NCBI RefSeq assembly: GCF_014489415.1 | Contig: NZ_CP060822.1 | Location: forward strand, 62,001-126,000 | Direction of reading: 5' to 3' | Length of the DNA: 64,000 nucleotides | From: Cylindrospermopsis curvispora GIHE-G1 | GTDB lineage: Bacteria; Cyanobacteriota; Cyanobacteriia; Cyanobacteriales; Nostocaceae | In this document: positions 46,981-56,194 of the stretch, piece by piece | How positions within the stretch are numbered: the first letter of the stretch is position 1 | How the letters are laid out: each line of letters starts with the position of its first letter | Notes under the pieces: generated by a model | What the model was told of the DNA's origin: nothing | Databases searched by the model: none | The model's input: only the letters and a program-made list of their open reading frames with translations | Program-made: the position numbers and the translations under genes

Positions 46981-47010
46981 AATTGGAAAAAGTTTTACCT
47001 ATTTCCAATT
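46981..47010. terminator. Bidirectional terminator-like hairpin
   Basis: AATTGGAAA and TTTCCAATT pair perfectly (9 bp, 12-nt loop) in the 55-base gap between the convergent esterase-like and yceD genes. The flanks are A/T-rich on both sides, so it can serve either strand. Confidence 0.55.
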
Positions 47011-47020
47011 AATCAAAACC

Positions 47021-47518
47021 CTAGGAAAGTTGATTTTTCAATTTCTCTAAAGCTGACCAACGTCTATCAACTGAACTTTCATTAACACCAGTAGCTATAA
47101 TTCCCGGACAATTTGAGTTACATAACTGGCGTTGAGGAATGGCTAAACACATCTGTTCATATACCCACTCACCAGGATCAAAATAACCATCAGGTGCAAT
47201 GGTTTCTACCAAATCCTCCATAGCAACTTCCCTTTCCAAGGGTAAATCTTCTACCGGACTAGAATTAGTGTCAAACCAAATAATTTCTTTAGTCTTAATA
47301 GCCAACCTCTGATTATATTGTTGTAAACATCGGTTACAGCTACAAGTAATTATAGATTCTGCTTTACCAGAAACTTCTAAGTAATTACCATGGTGTTGCA
47401 AACGAACAACACCACGCACGGGTGTTAAAGTTTCTAGCCCCGGTAGAAATTCATCAACCTGAATCTCTTCTGTACACTGCGGAGCCTTAGTTAGTTGTGG
47501 CAGAAAAATAGCATCCAT
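47021..47518 (-). CDS. yceD: YceD/DUF177 family protein
   Basis: A 165-residue protein with the DUF177 cysteine pattern: ITCSCNRCLQQY (about residue 58) and PQRQLCNSNCPGI in the C-terminal part (about residue 129), probably a metal site. In bacteria and plastids this family promotes 23S rRNA accumulation. It is the last gene of the rpmH-rnpA-yidC-khpB block, a conserved order in cyanobacteria. 71 bases separate it from khpB. Confidence 0.85.
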   Translation of the reverse strand: MDAIFLPQLTKAPQCTEEIQVDEFLPGLETLTPVRGVVRLQHHGNYLEVSGKAESIITCSCNRCLQQYNQRLAIKTKEIIWFDTNSSPVEDLPLEREVAMEDLVETIAPDGYFDPGEWVYEQMCLAIPQRQLCNSNCPGIIATGVNESSVDRRWSALEKLKNQLS

Positions 47519-47589
47519 GATACTTATGAATACACTTCAATATTTACCCAATTGGAAAGTATTGTTAAACCTTCGCATTTAACCCCATT

Positions 47590-48129
47590 TTAGCTTGAGT
47601 AATCAGAATTAGCTGGCGATTGAGTGGCTAAACGAATCACCAGATTGCGATTAGGTTCCCGACCACGGCTAAAGGTTTCCAAATCTGGAAATTCCTTCAA
47701 GAAGCTGTGAACTTGTCGTCTCTCAGCGGAATTCAGAGATCTAATTTCCACCTCCCTTCCGGAAAACCGCACTTCCTGAGCTGCAGTTTTCACCAAAGTA
47801 CTGATTTCTGCTTGTCTTAGGACACGATAACCATTCAACTCAATGATATAGGATATTTGTTCCTGTTCCTGGTGATGTAAGTTCAACACAGAATTAGCCA
47901 AGGACTGTATAGCATCTAAAACGGATCCGCTAGTACCTATCAATACCCGTATCTGTTCGGGCATTAAATTAGAGTCATCAATTGTCAACCAATAGCTATT
48001 TGGTTCCAGGGGAGCTGTTTCTAAAGTTGGTGCAGCACCCATTTGACTGTAAACATTAGCAGAGATTCCAGCTAACTGCAGCAATTGTTTTAACCACTGT
48101 TCACTGTGCTGCATAGAAATGTCACTCAT
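47590..48129 (-). CDS. khpB: KhpB/Jag-type RNA-binding protein (KH-II plus R3H)
   Basis: A 179-residue protein with a KH-II domain (about residues 40-120; the GxxG-like loop is VLIGTSGSVLDAIQSL) and an R3H domain at the C-terminus (LNSAERRQVHSFLKEFPDLETFSRGREPN, about residues 130-165). The Jag N-terminal domain is reduced. KhpB with KhpA is a global RNA chaperone. It follows yidC by 12 bases, the usual yidC-jag pairing. Confidence 0.87.
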   Translation of the reverse strand: MSDISMQHSEQWLKQLLQLAGISANVYSQMGAAPTLETAPLEPNSYWLTIDDSNLMPEQIRVLIGTSGSVLDAIQSLANSVLNLHHQEQEQISYIIELNGYRVLRQAEISTLVKTAAQEVRFSGREVEIRSLNSAERRQVHSFLKEFPDLETFSRGREPNRNLVIRLATQSPANSDYSS

Positions 48130-48141
48130 AAGTTGGGTTAC

Positions 48142-49311
48142 TTAGGTTTTAGATTCTTTGTTATTGGGCTGTTTTTTCTTGGAACCTTTTGGTTCAAAGG
48201 GTAAGGTCTTCACATCTACCGTTGCTGCTTGTTTTTCTTTTTCCTGTATTGCTACAATCTTTTGCAGCTCCTCTGGTAAAGGTTCCCGAGACAGAATATA
48301 GGTCTGGAGGGTTTGGAAAACATTACCAATTACCATGTACATGAGTACACCTGCAGGTAAAGGAAAGAACAAAAACATCCCAGAAAAAATCACAGGAGTG
48401 ATTTTATTGACGGTTTCCTGTTGAGGGTTACCACCACTGGAATTTTGCCCAGACAGCATTTGGCTAAAGTATAAGCTAATGCCAAAGAAAATAATCATAC
48501 CAACAATGTCCCAGTGTACCTTGCCATCGGGATCAATTGCTCCCACCCTACCCAACGCATCAATAAACAGAAATCCACTATTGGCAGCTAGTCCAGGGAT
48601 TGTGCCTTGAATTGTCACGTCCCCTGGTTGCAGAGCTTCAACATTACCTTCTGAGTCAATCTTGATGCGGTCTTCTCCCTTAATGATTTTCCATTCGGGG
48701 GTCAACTTTGTTTGGGGATATTCCAATAAGAGTGCATCAAAGGGTTTACCCTCCATAGTTTGATATTGGATCTTGGTTTTTTCCCCTACTGCCAATTTAT
48801 TGCCACCAGGAAGAATGGCGGTGATTTTAGTGTGCACACCGTCTGCAACGTAAATGTTTTGAGGAGAGGTAGCAAAAGCCTGAGGTTGAATGCGTTCAAT
48901 TTGTTCTGAGGGCACAATTTGTAGGTTAACTGAGTAATTAGCACCCGCAAATGGCGAACCCCTGAGAGTAGCAAACAAAGCCAACAACACTGGCATTTGT
49001 AACAGCAGTGGCAAACATCCAGCTAAGGGATTGCCAAATTCCTTTTGGACATTTACCATTTCCTCTTGCTGTTTTTGCGGATTATCTTTATAGCGCTCTT
49101 TTATTTCCGCCATCCGCTTTTGCATCAAAGGTTGTACTATTCGCATGCGACGCATACTGCGAATAGACCCAGCACTCAGAGGGTAGAGTGCGAAGCGAAT
49201 GATTAGTGTTAAAGCCACAATTGCCAATCCATAGCTGGGGAAAACGCCATAGAAAAAGTCTATGATTGGCAACATGACATTGTTCGAGAGAAACCCAATA
49301 CCAAAATCCAT
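48142..49311 (-). CDS. yidC: YidC/Alb3 membrane protein insertase
   Basis: A 389-residue insertase with five membrane helices. The conserved hydrophilic-groove arginine region is in [23 protein letters not shown] (about residue 40). The periplasmic domain is short (about residues 130-255), and the conserved C-terminal helices are [17 protein letters not shown] and [24 protein letters not shown]. The C-terminal tail is Lys-rich ([14 protein letters not shown]), as in Alb3/Oxa1 types that touch ribosomes. It inserts membrane and thylakoid proteins. ATG used; an in-frame TTG lies nine bases upstream. Confidence 0.95.
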   Translation of the reverse strand: MDFGIGFLSNNVMLPIIDFFYGVFPSYGLAIVALTLIIRFALYPLSAGSIRSMRRMRIVQPLMQKRMAEIKERYKDNPQKQQEEMVNVQKEFGNPLAGCLPLLLQMPVLLALFATLRGSPFAGANYSVNLQIVPSEQIERIQPQAFATSPQNIYVADGVHTKITAILPGGNKLAVGEKTKIQYQTMEGKPFDALLLEYPQTKLTPEWKIIKGEDRIKIDSEGNVEALQPGDVTIQGTIPGLAANSGFLFIDALGRVGAIDPDGKVHWDIVGMIIFFGISLYFSQMLSGQNSSGGNPQQETVNKITPVIFSGMFLFFPLPAGVLMYMVIGNVFQTLQTYILSREPLPEELQKIVAIQEKEKQAATVDVKTLPFEPKGSKKKQPNNKESKT

Positions 49312-49429
49312 TATTCTCAATCCAACCCAAGGTAATGTAAACGTAAACTGAATCTAATTTATCTAAATTGTGATTTACTGGCGACTATCACCAGCTACGG
49401 ATAGCCGCACCTACAAGATAATAGGTAGA

Positions 49430-49819
49430 TCAAGAGGGGTTAGAAGTATATTGAGGATTCTTAGCGGCAACCCTATCATTGATATATTCATAAACCTCTC
49501 GAAAGTTGGGAATAGCCCTAATTTCCAAACGACTACCGTTTTTCAGGGTTAACACCATGTCACCCCATAGACCAACGCCACGAGGGACTTTCACCACCTT
49601 CACAACTTCTGAATAAATCACATCAGTGCGATTTTGTCCCATCCAACCACCCATCACAGCAACTCGCCGATCAGTGATCTTAAAACGCAACCACAAAGCT
49701 CTAATAATCGCCCCAATTGTCAATGGCAAGCCAACTATGGTCAGGCCAATTAGTAGATTGAGAATTAAATCCCCAATGTGGGGACCACCTTCATAATAAA
49801 CTTCCTCACGAATGCCCAT
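49430..49819 (-). CDS. PH-domain (bPH2-like) membrane protein of the rnpA-yidC block
   Basis: A 129-residue protein with one or two hydrophobic helices (HIGDLILNLLIGLTIVGLPLTIGAII) followed by a small PH-like beta domain (FKITDRRVAVMGGWMGQNRTDVIYSEVVKVVKVPRGVGLWGDMVLTLKNGSRL). In cyanobacteria this gene stands between rnpA and yidC. Its start overlaps the rnpA stop by 14 bases, so it is cotranslated. Precise function unknown. Confidence 0.8.
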   Translation of the reverse strand: MGIREEVYYEGGPHIGDLILNLLIGLTIVGLPLTIGAIIRALWLRFKITDRRVAVMGGWMGQNRTDVIYSEVVKVVKVPRGVGLWGDMVLTLKNGSRLEIRAIPNFREVYEYINDRVAAKNPQYTSNPS

Positions 49820-50222
49820 TTATCACCTCAGCTTTTACCAACAACTGCTCTAATTCTCGCAGAAATTGTTGGCTTATGCACTGCCATTCTCCTGTCTTTG
49901 GCTTGACAATTACCACCAGTCGCCATCCTTTGGATAACTTCGGTAATAATTGGTACAAAACACCCGTAATTTGTCTTTTGATACGGTTGCGAACCACTGC
50001 TCTTTTGCTAACTTTAGTGCTAATAGAAATACCAATTTTAGTATTAGGTAAGTTTTCACAGGTGTTAGCAGGTATATTTATAGAAGAGGAGTGCAGGTGA
50101 GTTGGAGATAGGGGTTTTAAAGCTCTCAGGGTGAAATGAGAGCTATGACACCGGACTCCTTCCCGGAAAACTGCCTGGAAGTCGCCACGGGATTTTAGTC
50201 TGTATGCTTTTGGCAACGGCAC
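49806..50222 (-). CDS. rnpA: Ribonuclease P protein component
   Basis: A 138-residue basic protein. The N-terminus is RLKSRGDFQAVFREGVR, and the RNR motif appears as KRAVVRNRIKRQITG (about residue 76). It binds RNase P RNA and helps 5' maturation of tRNAs. The start is GTG or, two codons later, TTG. It lies 27 bases after rpmH, the universal rpmH-rnpA pair. A ~25-residue insertion rich in Ser/Asn separates the first strand from the RNR region. Confidence 0.93.
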   Translation of the reverse strand: MPLPKAYRLKSRGDFQAVFREGVRCHSSHFTLRALKPLSPTHLHSSSINIPANTCENLPNTKIGISISTKVSKRAVVRNRIKRQITGVLYQLLPKLSKGWRLVVIVKPKTGEWQCISQQFLRELEQLLVKAEVINGHS

Positions 50223-50249
50223 AATAGGTTTGTGTTAGCTAGGTTCCTA

Positions 50250-50384
50250 TTAAACGCTCAAACGATGACGACCTTTTTTTCTTCTGGATCTAATTACGTT
50301 TCGACCGGTTGGGGTTTGCATTCTGGCGCGAAACCCAGAAGTTCTCTTTCTTTTGCGACAAGTTCCACCCAGTGTTCTTTGCAT
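50250..50384 (-). CDS. rpmH: 50S ribosomal protein L34
   Basis: A 44-residue highly basic protein, [18 protein letters not shown], then [20 protein letters not shown] and the ending RHRLSV. This is L34 in full length, with the conserved R-x-R-T-x2-G-x3-RKRKR and TPTGRNVI segments. It lies immediately upstream of rnpA, as in nearly all bacteria. It is too short for many gene-length cutoffs. Confidence 0.96.
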   Translation of the reverse strand: MQRTLGGTCRKRKRTSGFRARMQTPTGRNVIRSRRKKGRHRLSV

Positions 50385-50476
50385 TGTTTTCTCCTCTTAG
50401 GCAATTTTATAAAAAGTCACAATCTCTTATCTTAGCACTTTACTCCAGATCAGAACATATTTTGCAGGTACTAGAT

Positions 50477-50989
50477 TTAGGATATGCTAATGATCCAGGT
50501 TCCAAGATAGCGAGGAATTTGCACCCCACCAGGGGAGAGAACCTGACAGTTAAAATAGAACATCCCGCCAAAACTTGGGTTTTGCACGTTGGAGAGAATT
50601 AGTTCAACTTTACTACGAGCAGGCACGGGTTCTTGGGTCACTATCTCAATTACTCTTGTTTCTTTATCCCATTTAACTTCTTTTAAACCTACACTTTTAC
50701 CTTTAACTCGAACTTCTATTTCTTTTGTTTCGAAGCTACCTTTGTAGTGTTCAGGATAGGTAATATTAAATTGAGATACTGGCAATTTCATCTTATTGGC
50801 AGGCACTCTTAGTCTATATCTATCTGTGCTATTAGTTTGTCCGCCAAAATCCAAGAAAAAGGACAGCTGATTTTCTGATTTAACACCACTAAATAGTGTT
50901 AAGCCCGGTAGGCTTTGAGCTAGGGTGGTAGTGGAAATACCAGTTAACAGGCAACTAGATAGGGCTAAAGCCGGGAGTAAACGCTTCAT
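50477..50989 (-). CDS. DUF2808 secreted protein
   Basis: A 170-residue protein starting with a signal peptide (MKRLLPALALSSCLLTGIS, cleavage after TTTLA). The mature part is beta-rich (YRLRVPANKMKLPVSQFNITYPEHYKGSF, VGLKEVKWDKETRVIEIVTQEPVPARSKVELIL), as in the cyanobacterial DUF2808 family. The ATG is the one that opens the signal peptide; 22 codons of open frame upstream are not needed. Role unknown; expected outside the cytoplasm. Confidence 0.82.
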   Translation of the reverse strand: MKRLLPALALSSCLLTGISTTTLAQSLPGLTLFSGVKSENQLSFFLDFGGQTNSTDRYRLRVPANKMKLPVSQFNITYPEHYKGSFETKEIEVRVKGKSVGLKEVKWDKETRVIEIVTQEPVPARSKVELILSNVQNPSFGGMFYFNCQVLSPGGVQIPRYLGTWIISIS

Positions 50990-51055
50990 AATTTTAACCA
51001 TTCGATGACAAATTTGATTGGTATGACGTAGGAACTGGCATAAGGGTGCCAGCAA

Positions 51056-51437
51056 TCATCAAGCAATTTTTACGGACGTTAAGTTTCTTTTCGATTTTGG
51101 ACACAGCTTTAACTAACCCACTAGAATACCCTAAACAAATGAGAAAAACAATCTCAACAACCTAGCTACTTGTTTCGAACCACAATAATATACTCAGTAA
51201 TATGAATAAAAAAAATCCCTAAGATAATCTGAAAACTTACACACAATACCTGACACATAGTATATACATCAAGTATACATCAAGTACAACAGCTTGCTAA
51301 TGTCCAGGACTATACGTCCGTAGCTAGAGATTCCCTCTGGTATAGCACCAAAGGTAATCCATGAAAGTTAAACCTGAAGCTAAAAAAGGATGTTAGGAAA
51401 TATTGAGTATTGATCTTATTCATCTTGAGGAGACTAA
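51056..51437. other. Divergent intergenic region with an 11-bp tandem repeat
   Basis: About 380 bases between the DUF2808 gene and pntA, holding both promoters. TATACATCAAG is repeated head-to-tail at 51263-51273 and 51274-51284. No gene or strong hairpin recognised. Confidence 0.45.
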
Positions 51438-52592
51438 ATGAAAATTGCAGTTGCTAAGGAAATAGAAGTAAGTGAACGGCGGGTGTCATTAGTTCCTGAC
51501 ATGGTAGCCAAACTGGTCAAACAGGGACTAGAAATCTCTGTGGAAACCGGTGCAGGAGAAAAAGCATACTTTAGTGATGGGGACTATGAAGCAGCAGGGG
51601 CAAAAATTATTACTGATGCTGCTGTCTTATGGGGTGAAGCTGACATACTGCTCAAGGTGAGTCCACCCCAGGAAAGGGAAGATGGTCGGCACGAAATAGA
51701 CCTGCTCAAACCAGGAGCAGTGTTACTTAGTTTTCTCAACCCCCTGGGTAATCCGGAAGTAGCTCGAAAATTAGCACAACGGCAAATCACTGCTCTAAGT
51801 ATGGAACTCATACCCCGTACTACCAGGGCCCAAAGCATGGATGCCTTGTCTTCTCAAGCTTCCATAGCTGGCTATAAAACCGTATTATTGGCAGCAGCAG
51901 CACTACCTAAGTATTTTCCCATGTTGACTACCGCAGCAGGTACTATTGCGCCTGCTAAAGTGTTTGTTATGGGTGCAGGAGTAGCTGGGTTACAAGCTAT
52001 AGCTACTGCTCGTAGACTGGGTGCCTTAGTGGAGGCTTTTGATATACGCCCAGCAGTGAAGGAGGAGGTACAAAGCTTAGGAGCGAAATTCGTAGAGATT
52101 AAATTAACAGAAGAAACCACAGCAGCAGGTGGTTATGCCAAAGAGATTTCTGAAGATAGCAAAAAACGCACCCAAGAGGTGGTTGCTGAACACGTCAAAC
52201 ACTCGGACATAGTCATCACCACAGCTCAAGTACCAGGTAGAAAAGCCCCCATCCTAGTCACGGAGGATATGGTAAAAGGAATGAAACCTGGCTCTGTAAT
52301 TGTGGATTTAGCGGCGGAACAGGGAGGAAACTGCGCTTGTACAGCACCTGGTAAGGATATAGTTTATCACGGTGTGACTATTATTGGACCGATTAATCTG
52401 CCTTCGTCAATGCCTGTACACGCTAGTCAACTTTATGCCAAGAATGTTACTGCATTAATGCAGCTGGTCGTTAAAGATAAAGCCCTAAATATTAACTTTG
52501 CAGACGACATTGTTGATGCTGCTTGTATTACCCACAATGGTGAAATCAGAAATCAACGCATTAAGGATGCACTACAGACCGTTACGGTTTAA
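51438..52592 (+). CDS. pntA: NAD(P) transhydrogenase subunit alpha part 1
   Basis: A 384-residue soluble domain I of proton-translocating transhydrogenase, which moves hydride between NADH and NADP+ using the proton gradient. Motifs: EIEVSERRVSLVPDMVAKL at the start, the NAD-binding Rossmann segment VFVMGAGVAGLQAIATARRLGALVEAFD (about residue 174), and the mobile loop EISEDSKKRTQEVV. In cyanobacteria the subunit is split into alpha1 and alpha2, as here. It is the first of three genes, pntA1-pntA2-pntB, with a GAGGAG RBS. Confidence 0.96.
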   Translation: MKIAVAKEIEVSERRVSLVPDMVAKLVKQGLEISVETGAGEKAYFSDGDYEAAGAKIITDAAVLWGEADILLKVSPPQEREDGRHEIDLLKPGAVLLSFLNPLGNPEVARKLAQRQITALSMELIPRTTRAQSMDALSSQASIAGYKTVLLAAAALPKYFPMLTTAAGTIAPAKVFVMGAGVAGLQAIATARRLGALVEAFDIRPAVKEEVQSLGAKFVEIKLTEETTAAGGYAKEISEDSKKRTQEVVAEHVKHSDIVITTAQVPGRKAPILVTEDMVKGMKPGSVIVDLAAEQGGNCACTAPGKDIVYHGVTIIGPINLPSSMPVHASQLYAKNVTALMQLVVKDKALNINFADDIVDAACITHNGEIRNQRIKDALQTVTV

Positions 52593-52646
52593 TTTTTGAA
52601 AGACCATTTTCGAACTAACAATCTGTGAAATAAATCTCAAATCAAA

Positions 52647-52940
52647 ATGACTGAAACACTACTTGCAGCTTTGTCTGTACTTGTTTTGGCTTCTTTTATA
52701 GGTTTTGAAGTCATTAACAAAGTTCCCCCTACACTACACACTCCTCTAATGTCTGGTTCCAATGCCATTTCAGGAATTTCCGTAATTGGTGCGATTTTAG
52801 CAGCGGGGGAGAAAAATACGAGTTTGTCCGTAATTCTTGGTTTAATTGCGGTCATATTAGCCATGGTTAACGTTGTCGGGGGTTTTTTGGTAACTGACAG
52901 AATGTTGCAGATGTTTAAGAAAAAGGAGGTTAAAGCATGA
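52647..52940 (+). CDS. NAD(P) transhydrogenase subunit alpha part 2
   Basis: A 97-residue membrane subunit with three helices (LLAALSVLVLASFIGFEVI, NAISGISVIGAILAAG, LSVILGLIAVILAMVNVVGGFLVTDRML), matching PntA2/alpha2, part of the proton channel together with PntB. Sits 54 bases after alpha1 and overlaps the pntB start by 4 bases (ATGA). Confidence 0.93.
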   Translation: MTETLLAALSVLVLASFIGFEVINKVPPTLHTPLMSGSNAISGISVIGAILAAGEKNTSLSVILGLIAVILAMVNVVGGFLVTDRMLQMFKKKEVKA

Positions 52941-54340
52941 CCAGTTTTATCCCTACCAGTATTCAGCTCACCTACTTGCTGGCCGCATCCCTATTTATAT
53001 TTGGTTTGAAAAAACTAGGCTCTCCTGCAACTGCACGCAATGGTAATGTTATTGCAGCAGTGGGAATGTTATTAGCCGTAGTTGCTACCTTACTAGACCA
53101 AAAGGTTCTCAATTATGAGATGATATTAGTGGGTCTAGTCATTGGTTCCATTATTGGGGTTATTGCAGCTTATAAAGTGCAAATGACAGAAATGCCCCAA
53201 ATGGTGGGTTTACTCAACGGTTTAGGTGGAGCATCTTCCGCTCTTGTAGCTGTTGCTGAGTTTTGGCGTCTTTTGGATGCTGGCCAATCTATACCTTTGG
53301 ATATCAACATATCCATGCTATTGGATGTGTTAATCGGTGGTGTGACTTTTACTGGTAGTTTTCTAGCTTTTGCTAAATTGCAAGGTTTAGTTAGTGGGAC
53401 TCCCATTACTTTTCCCCTGCAACAACCTGTGAATTTGTTGCTTTTAGGTACATATCTAGCAGGGAGTGCCTATTTAATCGCTTCTCCCGATAGTTTACCA
53501 GTATTTTTGGCAGTGGTGGCCGTTTCCCTGGTGCTTGGAGTAATGTTCGTATTACCCATTGGCGGTGGAGATATGCCAGTAGTAATTTCTATGCTAAACT
53601 CATTATCAGGTGTGGCAGCATCAGCAGCAGGCTTTGTGGTGATGAATAACATGTTAATCATTGCTGGTGCTTTAGTTGGTGCTTCTGGAATTATCCTTAC
53701 GGAAATTATGTGTAAGGCCATGAACCGGTCTTTGTTCAGTGTTCTATTTAGTGCGTTTGGTTCTGTTTCTACTGTTAGTGGTGGAGCTACTACTGCTACT
53801 GGTAATCAAACCGTGCGGAGTATTGATCCTGAAGAAGGTGCTATGATGTTGGGTTATGCACGTTCTGTGGTCATAGTACCCGGTTATGGTATGGCTGTAG
53901 CACAAGCCCAGCATAGCATTCGCGAGTTAGCAGATCAACTGGAGCGCATGGGTGTAGATGTTAAATACGCCATACATCCAGTAGCTGGTAGAATGCCAGG
54001 ACATATGAATGTATTGTTAGCAGAAGCTAATGTGCCTTATACTCAGTTATATGACATGGAGGATATTAACCCCCAATTTGAACAAGCTGATGTAGCTCTG
54101 GTCATTGGTGCCAATGATGTGGTTAACCCTGCAGCTCGCAGTGATGCTAACAGTCCAATTTATGGAATGCCCATTTTAGAGGTTGATAGGGCTAGGCAAA
54201 CTATTGTGATTAAACGAGGTATGAGTACGGGTTTTGCTGGTGTGGATAATGAGTTGTTTTATAAGGAAAAAACAACTATGTTATTTGGTAGTGCCAAGGA
54301 TATGGTGGCTAAGTTGGTCTCCGAGGTGAAGCAGCTTTAG
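52937..54340 (+). CDS. pntB: NAD(P) transhydrogenase subunit beta
   Basis: A 467-residue protein with about nine membrane helices and a C-terminal NADP(H)-binding domain: VVIVPGYGMAVAQAQHSIRELADQLERMG (about residue 311), IHPVAGRMPGHMNVLLAEANVPY, and the KRGMSTGFAGVDNELFY segment. It completes the split transhydrogenase. Its ATG overlaps the alpha2 stop by 4 bases, so it is translationally coupled. A strong hairpin follows the stop. Confidence 0.97.
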   Translation: MTSFIPTSIQLTYLLAASLFIFGLKKLGSPATARNGNVIAAVGMLLAVVATLLDQKVLNYEMILVGLVIGSIIGVIAAYKVQMTEMPQMVGLLNGLGGASSALVAVAEFWRLLDAGQSIPLDINISMLLDVLIGGVTFTGSFLAFAKLQGLVSGTPITFPLQQPVNLLLLGTYLAGSAYLIASPDSLPVFLAVVAVSLVLGVMFVLPIGGGDMPVVISMLNSLSGVAASAAGFVVMNNMLIIAGALVGASGIILTEIMCKAMNRSLFSVLFSAFGSVSTVSGGATTATGNQTVRSIDPEEGAMMLGYARSVVIVPGYGMAVAQAQHSIRELADQLERMGVDVKYAIHPVAGRMPGHMNVLLAEANVPYTQLYDMEDINPQFEQADVALVIGANDVVNPAARSDANSPIYGMPILEVDRARQTIVIKRGMSTGFAGVDNELFYKEKTTMLFGSAKDMVAKLVSEVKQL

Positions 54341-54384
54341 AAATATAGGGAATGGGAAATGGGGATTAATTAACATTTAACATT

Positions 54385-54410
54385 ATTAGAGCGATCGCAA
54401 TCGCTCTAAT
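54385..54410 (+). terminator. Terminator-like hairpin after pntB
   Basis: A perfect 11-bp stem, ATTAGAGCGAT / ATCGCTCTAAT, with a CGCA tetraloop, 44 bases after the pntB stop. It is built around a HIP1 core (GCGATCGC). The T-run is short. Confidence 0.6.
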
Positions 54411-54576
54411 CTTTCCAAATATGTCTGAAACCCTATTGATATCGTTAGGATTTTATTGCGTTTGAGGATTTTGGCTAAGGTATTGATTAGGTAATGATTT
54501 TTTTAAAAACTGGCTCCTCAAATGATATGATAGGCGATTTAACAGTAGCTAATCAAAAGACTAACTAACCCTAATC

Positions 54577-55668
54577 ATGACCCAAAAATACAGTATTACC
54601 CTACTTCCTGGCGATGGTATTGGTCCTGAAATTATGGAAGTAGCAGTGGATGTACTAAAACTGGTTGGTAAGCAATTCAAGTTGAATTTTCAGTTTGAAA
54701 CTGCTCTAATCGGTGGTGCTGCGATCGACGAAACCGGAGAACCTCTACCATCCCATACCCTAGAGACTTGTGGGCGCAGTGATGCAGTTTTATTAGCTGC
54801 TATAGGTGGTTATAAATGGGACTCTTTACCTGCAAATAAACGTCCTGAAGCAGGACTATTGGGATTGAGAGCTGGGTTAGAACTATTTGCCAATTTAAGA
54901 CCCGCAAAAATAATCCCTCAGTTAATAGGTGCTTCCACCCTCAAACCGGAAGTAGTGGAGGGTGTGGATATCATGGTGGTACGAGAACTCACAGGGGGGA
55001 TTTATTTTGGTAAACCCAAAGGTATTTTCACTACAGAAACAGGAGAAAAACGTGGTGTAAATACGATGGTCTACAGTGAATCAGAAATAGAAAGAATTGG
55101 CAGAGTTGCTTTTGAAACAGCACAAAAACGAGGTGGCAAACTTTGTTCGGTGGACAAGGCTAATGTCTTAGAAGTATCTCAGTTGTGGCGAGAGGGGATG
55201 AATAAACTGGCTCCCGAATACCCCCAGGTAGAATTATCTCATTTATATGTAGATAATGCTGCCATGCAGTTAGTTCGGTCCCCTAAGCAGTTTGATACTA
55301 TTGTCACTGGCAACCTTTTTGGTGATATTCTTTCTGATGCAGCAGCTATGCTAACCGGTAGTATAGGCATGTTGCCATCAGCTAGCTTAGGATCTTCCGG
55401 TCCAGGTGTGTATGAACCCGTCCATGGTTCTGCTCCTGATATTGCAGGACAAGACAAAGCCAATCCTCTAGCACAAGTCCTAAGTGCGGCTATGATGTTA
55501 CGCTATGGGTTAAATCAGCCAGCAGCAGCAGACAGCATAGAAAACGCAGTGTTACAGGTTTTACAACAAGGCGATCGCACAGGAGATATTATGTCTCCAG
55601 GAATGAATCTTTTAGGGTGTCGAGCTATGGGTGACGCCTTACTGAACATTCTGGAAAAAAATAGTTAA
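54577..55668 (+). CDS. leuB: 3-isopropylmalate dehydrogenase
   Basis: Oxidative decarboxylation of 3-isopropylmalate in leucine synthesis. The 363-residue protein has the family N-terminus [36 protein letters not shown] (about residue 89), the catalytic Tyr/Lys/Asp elements in [14 protein letters not shown] and VDNAAMQL, and [24 protein letters not shown] followed by [19 protein letters not shown]. Monocistronic in this window, 236 bases after pntB. Confidence 0.96.
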   Translation: MTQKYSITLLPGDGIGPEIMEVAVDVLKLVGKQFKLNFQFETALIGGAAIDETGEPLPSHTLETCGRSDAVLLAAIGGYKWDSLPANKRPEAGLLGLRAGLELFANLRPAKIIPQLIGASTLKPEVVEGVDIMVVRELTGGIYFGKPKGIFTTETGEKRGVNTMVYSESEIERIGRVAFETAQKRGGKLCSVDKANVLEVSQLWREGMNKLAPEYPQVELSHLYVDNAAMQLVRSPKQFDTIVTGNLFGDILSDAAAMLTGSIGMLPSASLGSSGPGVYEPVHGSAPDIAGQDKANPLAQVLSAAMMLRYGLNQPAAADSIENAVLQVLQQGDRTGDIMSPGMNLLGCRAMGDALLNILEKNS

Positions 55669-55736
55669 ATGGTCTATACAGTTAGATAGTCCATGAGGGA
55701 AAATTTAGCGTTACTTGCTAAAGGTTTCCGATAAAC

Positions 55737-55853
55737 TAAGTAGGGAGGCATAATTATTTGTAGGATGGGTCGAGTAACGAGACCCGTGGTGTTGGGTTTC
55801 ATACTTCAACCCAACCTACGTTAATCTTATATTTAATTCCACCCACCCACTTA
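55737..55853. repeat. MITE-like repeat, copy B (full form with nested hairpin)
   Basis: About 117 bases, with ends TAAGTAGGGAGG and (inverted) TAAGTGGGTGGG. Within it a second module runs from GTAGGATGGGT to ACCCAACCTAC and contains the perfect hairpin GTTGGGTT/AACCCAAC (9-nt loop). Its outer arms are shared, inverted, with copy A at 19.5 kb. No transposase is encoded. The outer arms and nested palindrome mark it as a non-autonomous transposon (MITE) or cruciform repeat. It lies between leuB and a small gene. Confidence 0.75.
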
Positions 55854-55896
55854 AAACTAAATCTAACTCCATCTATATAATAACCAAAGGGTTCCA

Positions 55897-56157
55897 GTGT
55901 ACCTTTCACAACCAGATCTCAATAATTTCAGTGTCCAACCCAACCAAACTGCTTTGATCGATCCCGCCGTGATTAAAGCAGCAGGACAAATTTATCACAC
56001 CTATTCTCAAGTCCATCCAGAAATTATCGGTCAAGTATCAGGGGTGGCGATTAGTCGCACAACCTATAGGGGTAAGGTCATTTTTACCCAGCAACCAGTT
56101 CTTTTACCACAGGAATGTTTTATACCTTTACAACAAATAGAGTCTTATGTTTACTAA
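55897..56157 (+). CDS. Small hypothetical protein
   Basis: An 86-residue protein starting with GTG; the start has no strong RBS. The sequence (AVIKAAGQIYHTYSQVHPEIIGQVSG, then GKVIFTQQPVLLPQECF) has no motif I can assign, one cysteine and no membrane segment. It lies 43 bases after the MITE copy and 38 bases before the prepilin peptidase, in the same direction. Coding is likely from frame length and codon use, but not certain. Confidence 0.5.
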   Translation: MYLSQPDLNNFSVQPNQTALIDPAVIKAAGQIYHTYSQVHPEIIGQVSGVAISRTTYRGKVIFTQQPVLLPQECFIPLQQIESYVY

Positions 56158-56194
56158 CAAATACCAATAATCAACCCAACAGTTAATCACTGAT

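Noticed and set aside
50232-50602. Two overlapping plus-strand open frames around 50.2-50.6 kb
   Set aside because: They are antisense to rpmH and the DUF2808 gene; the opposite-strand L34 is unmistakable.
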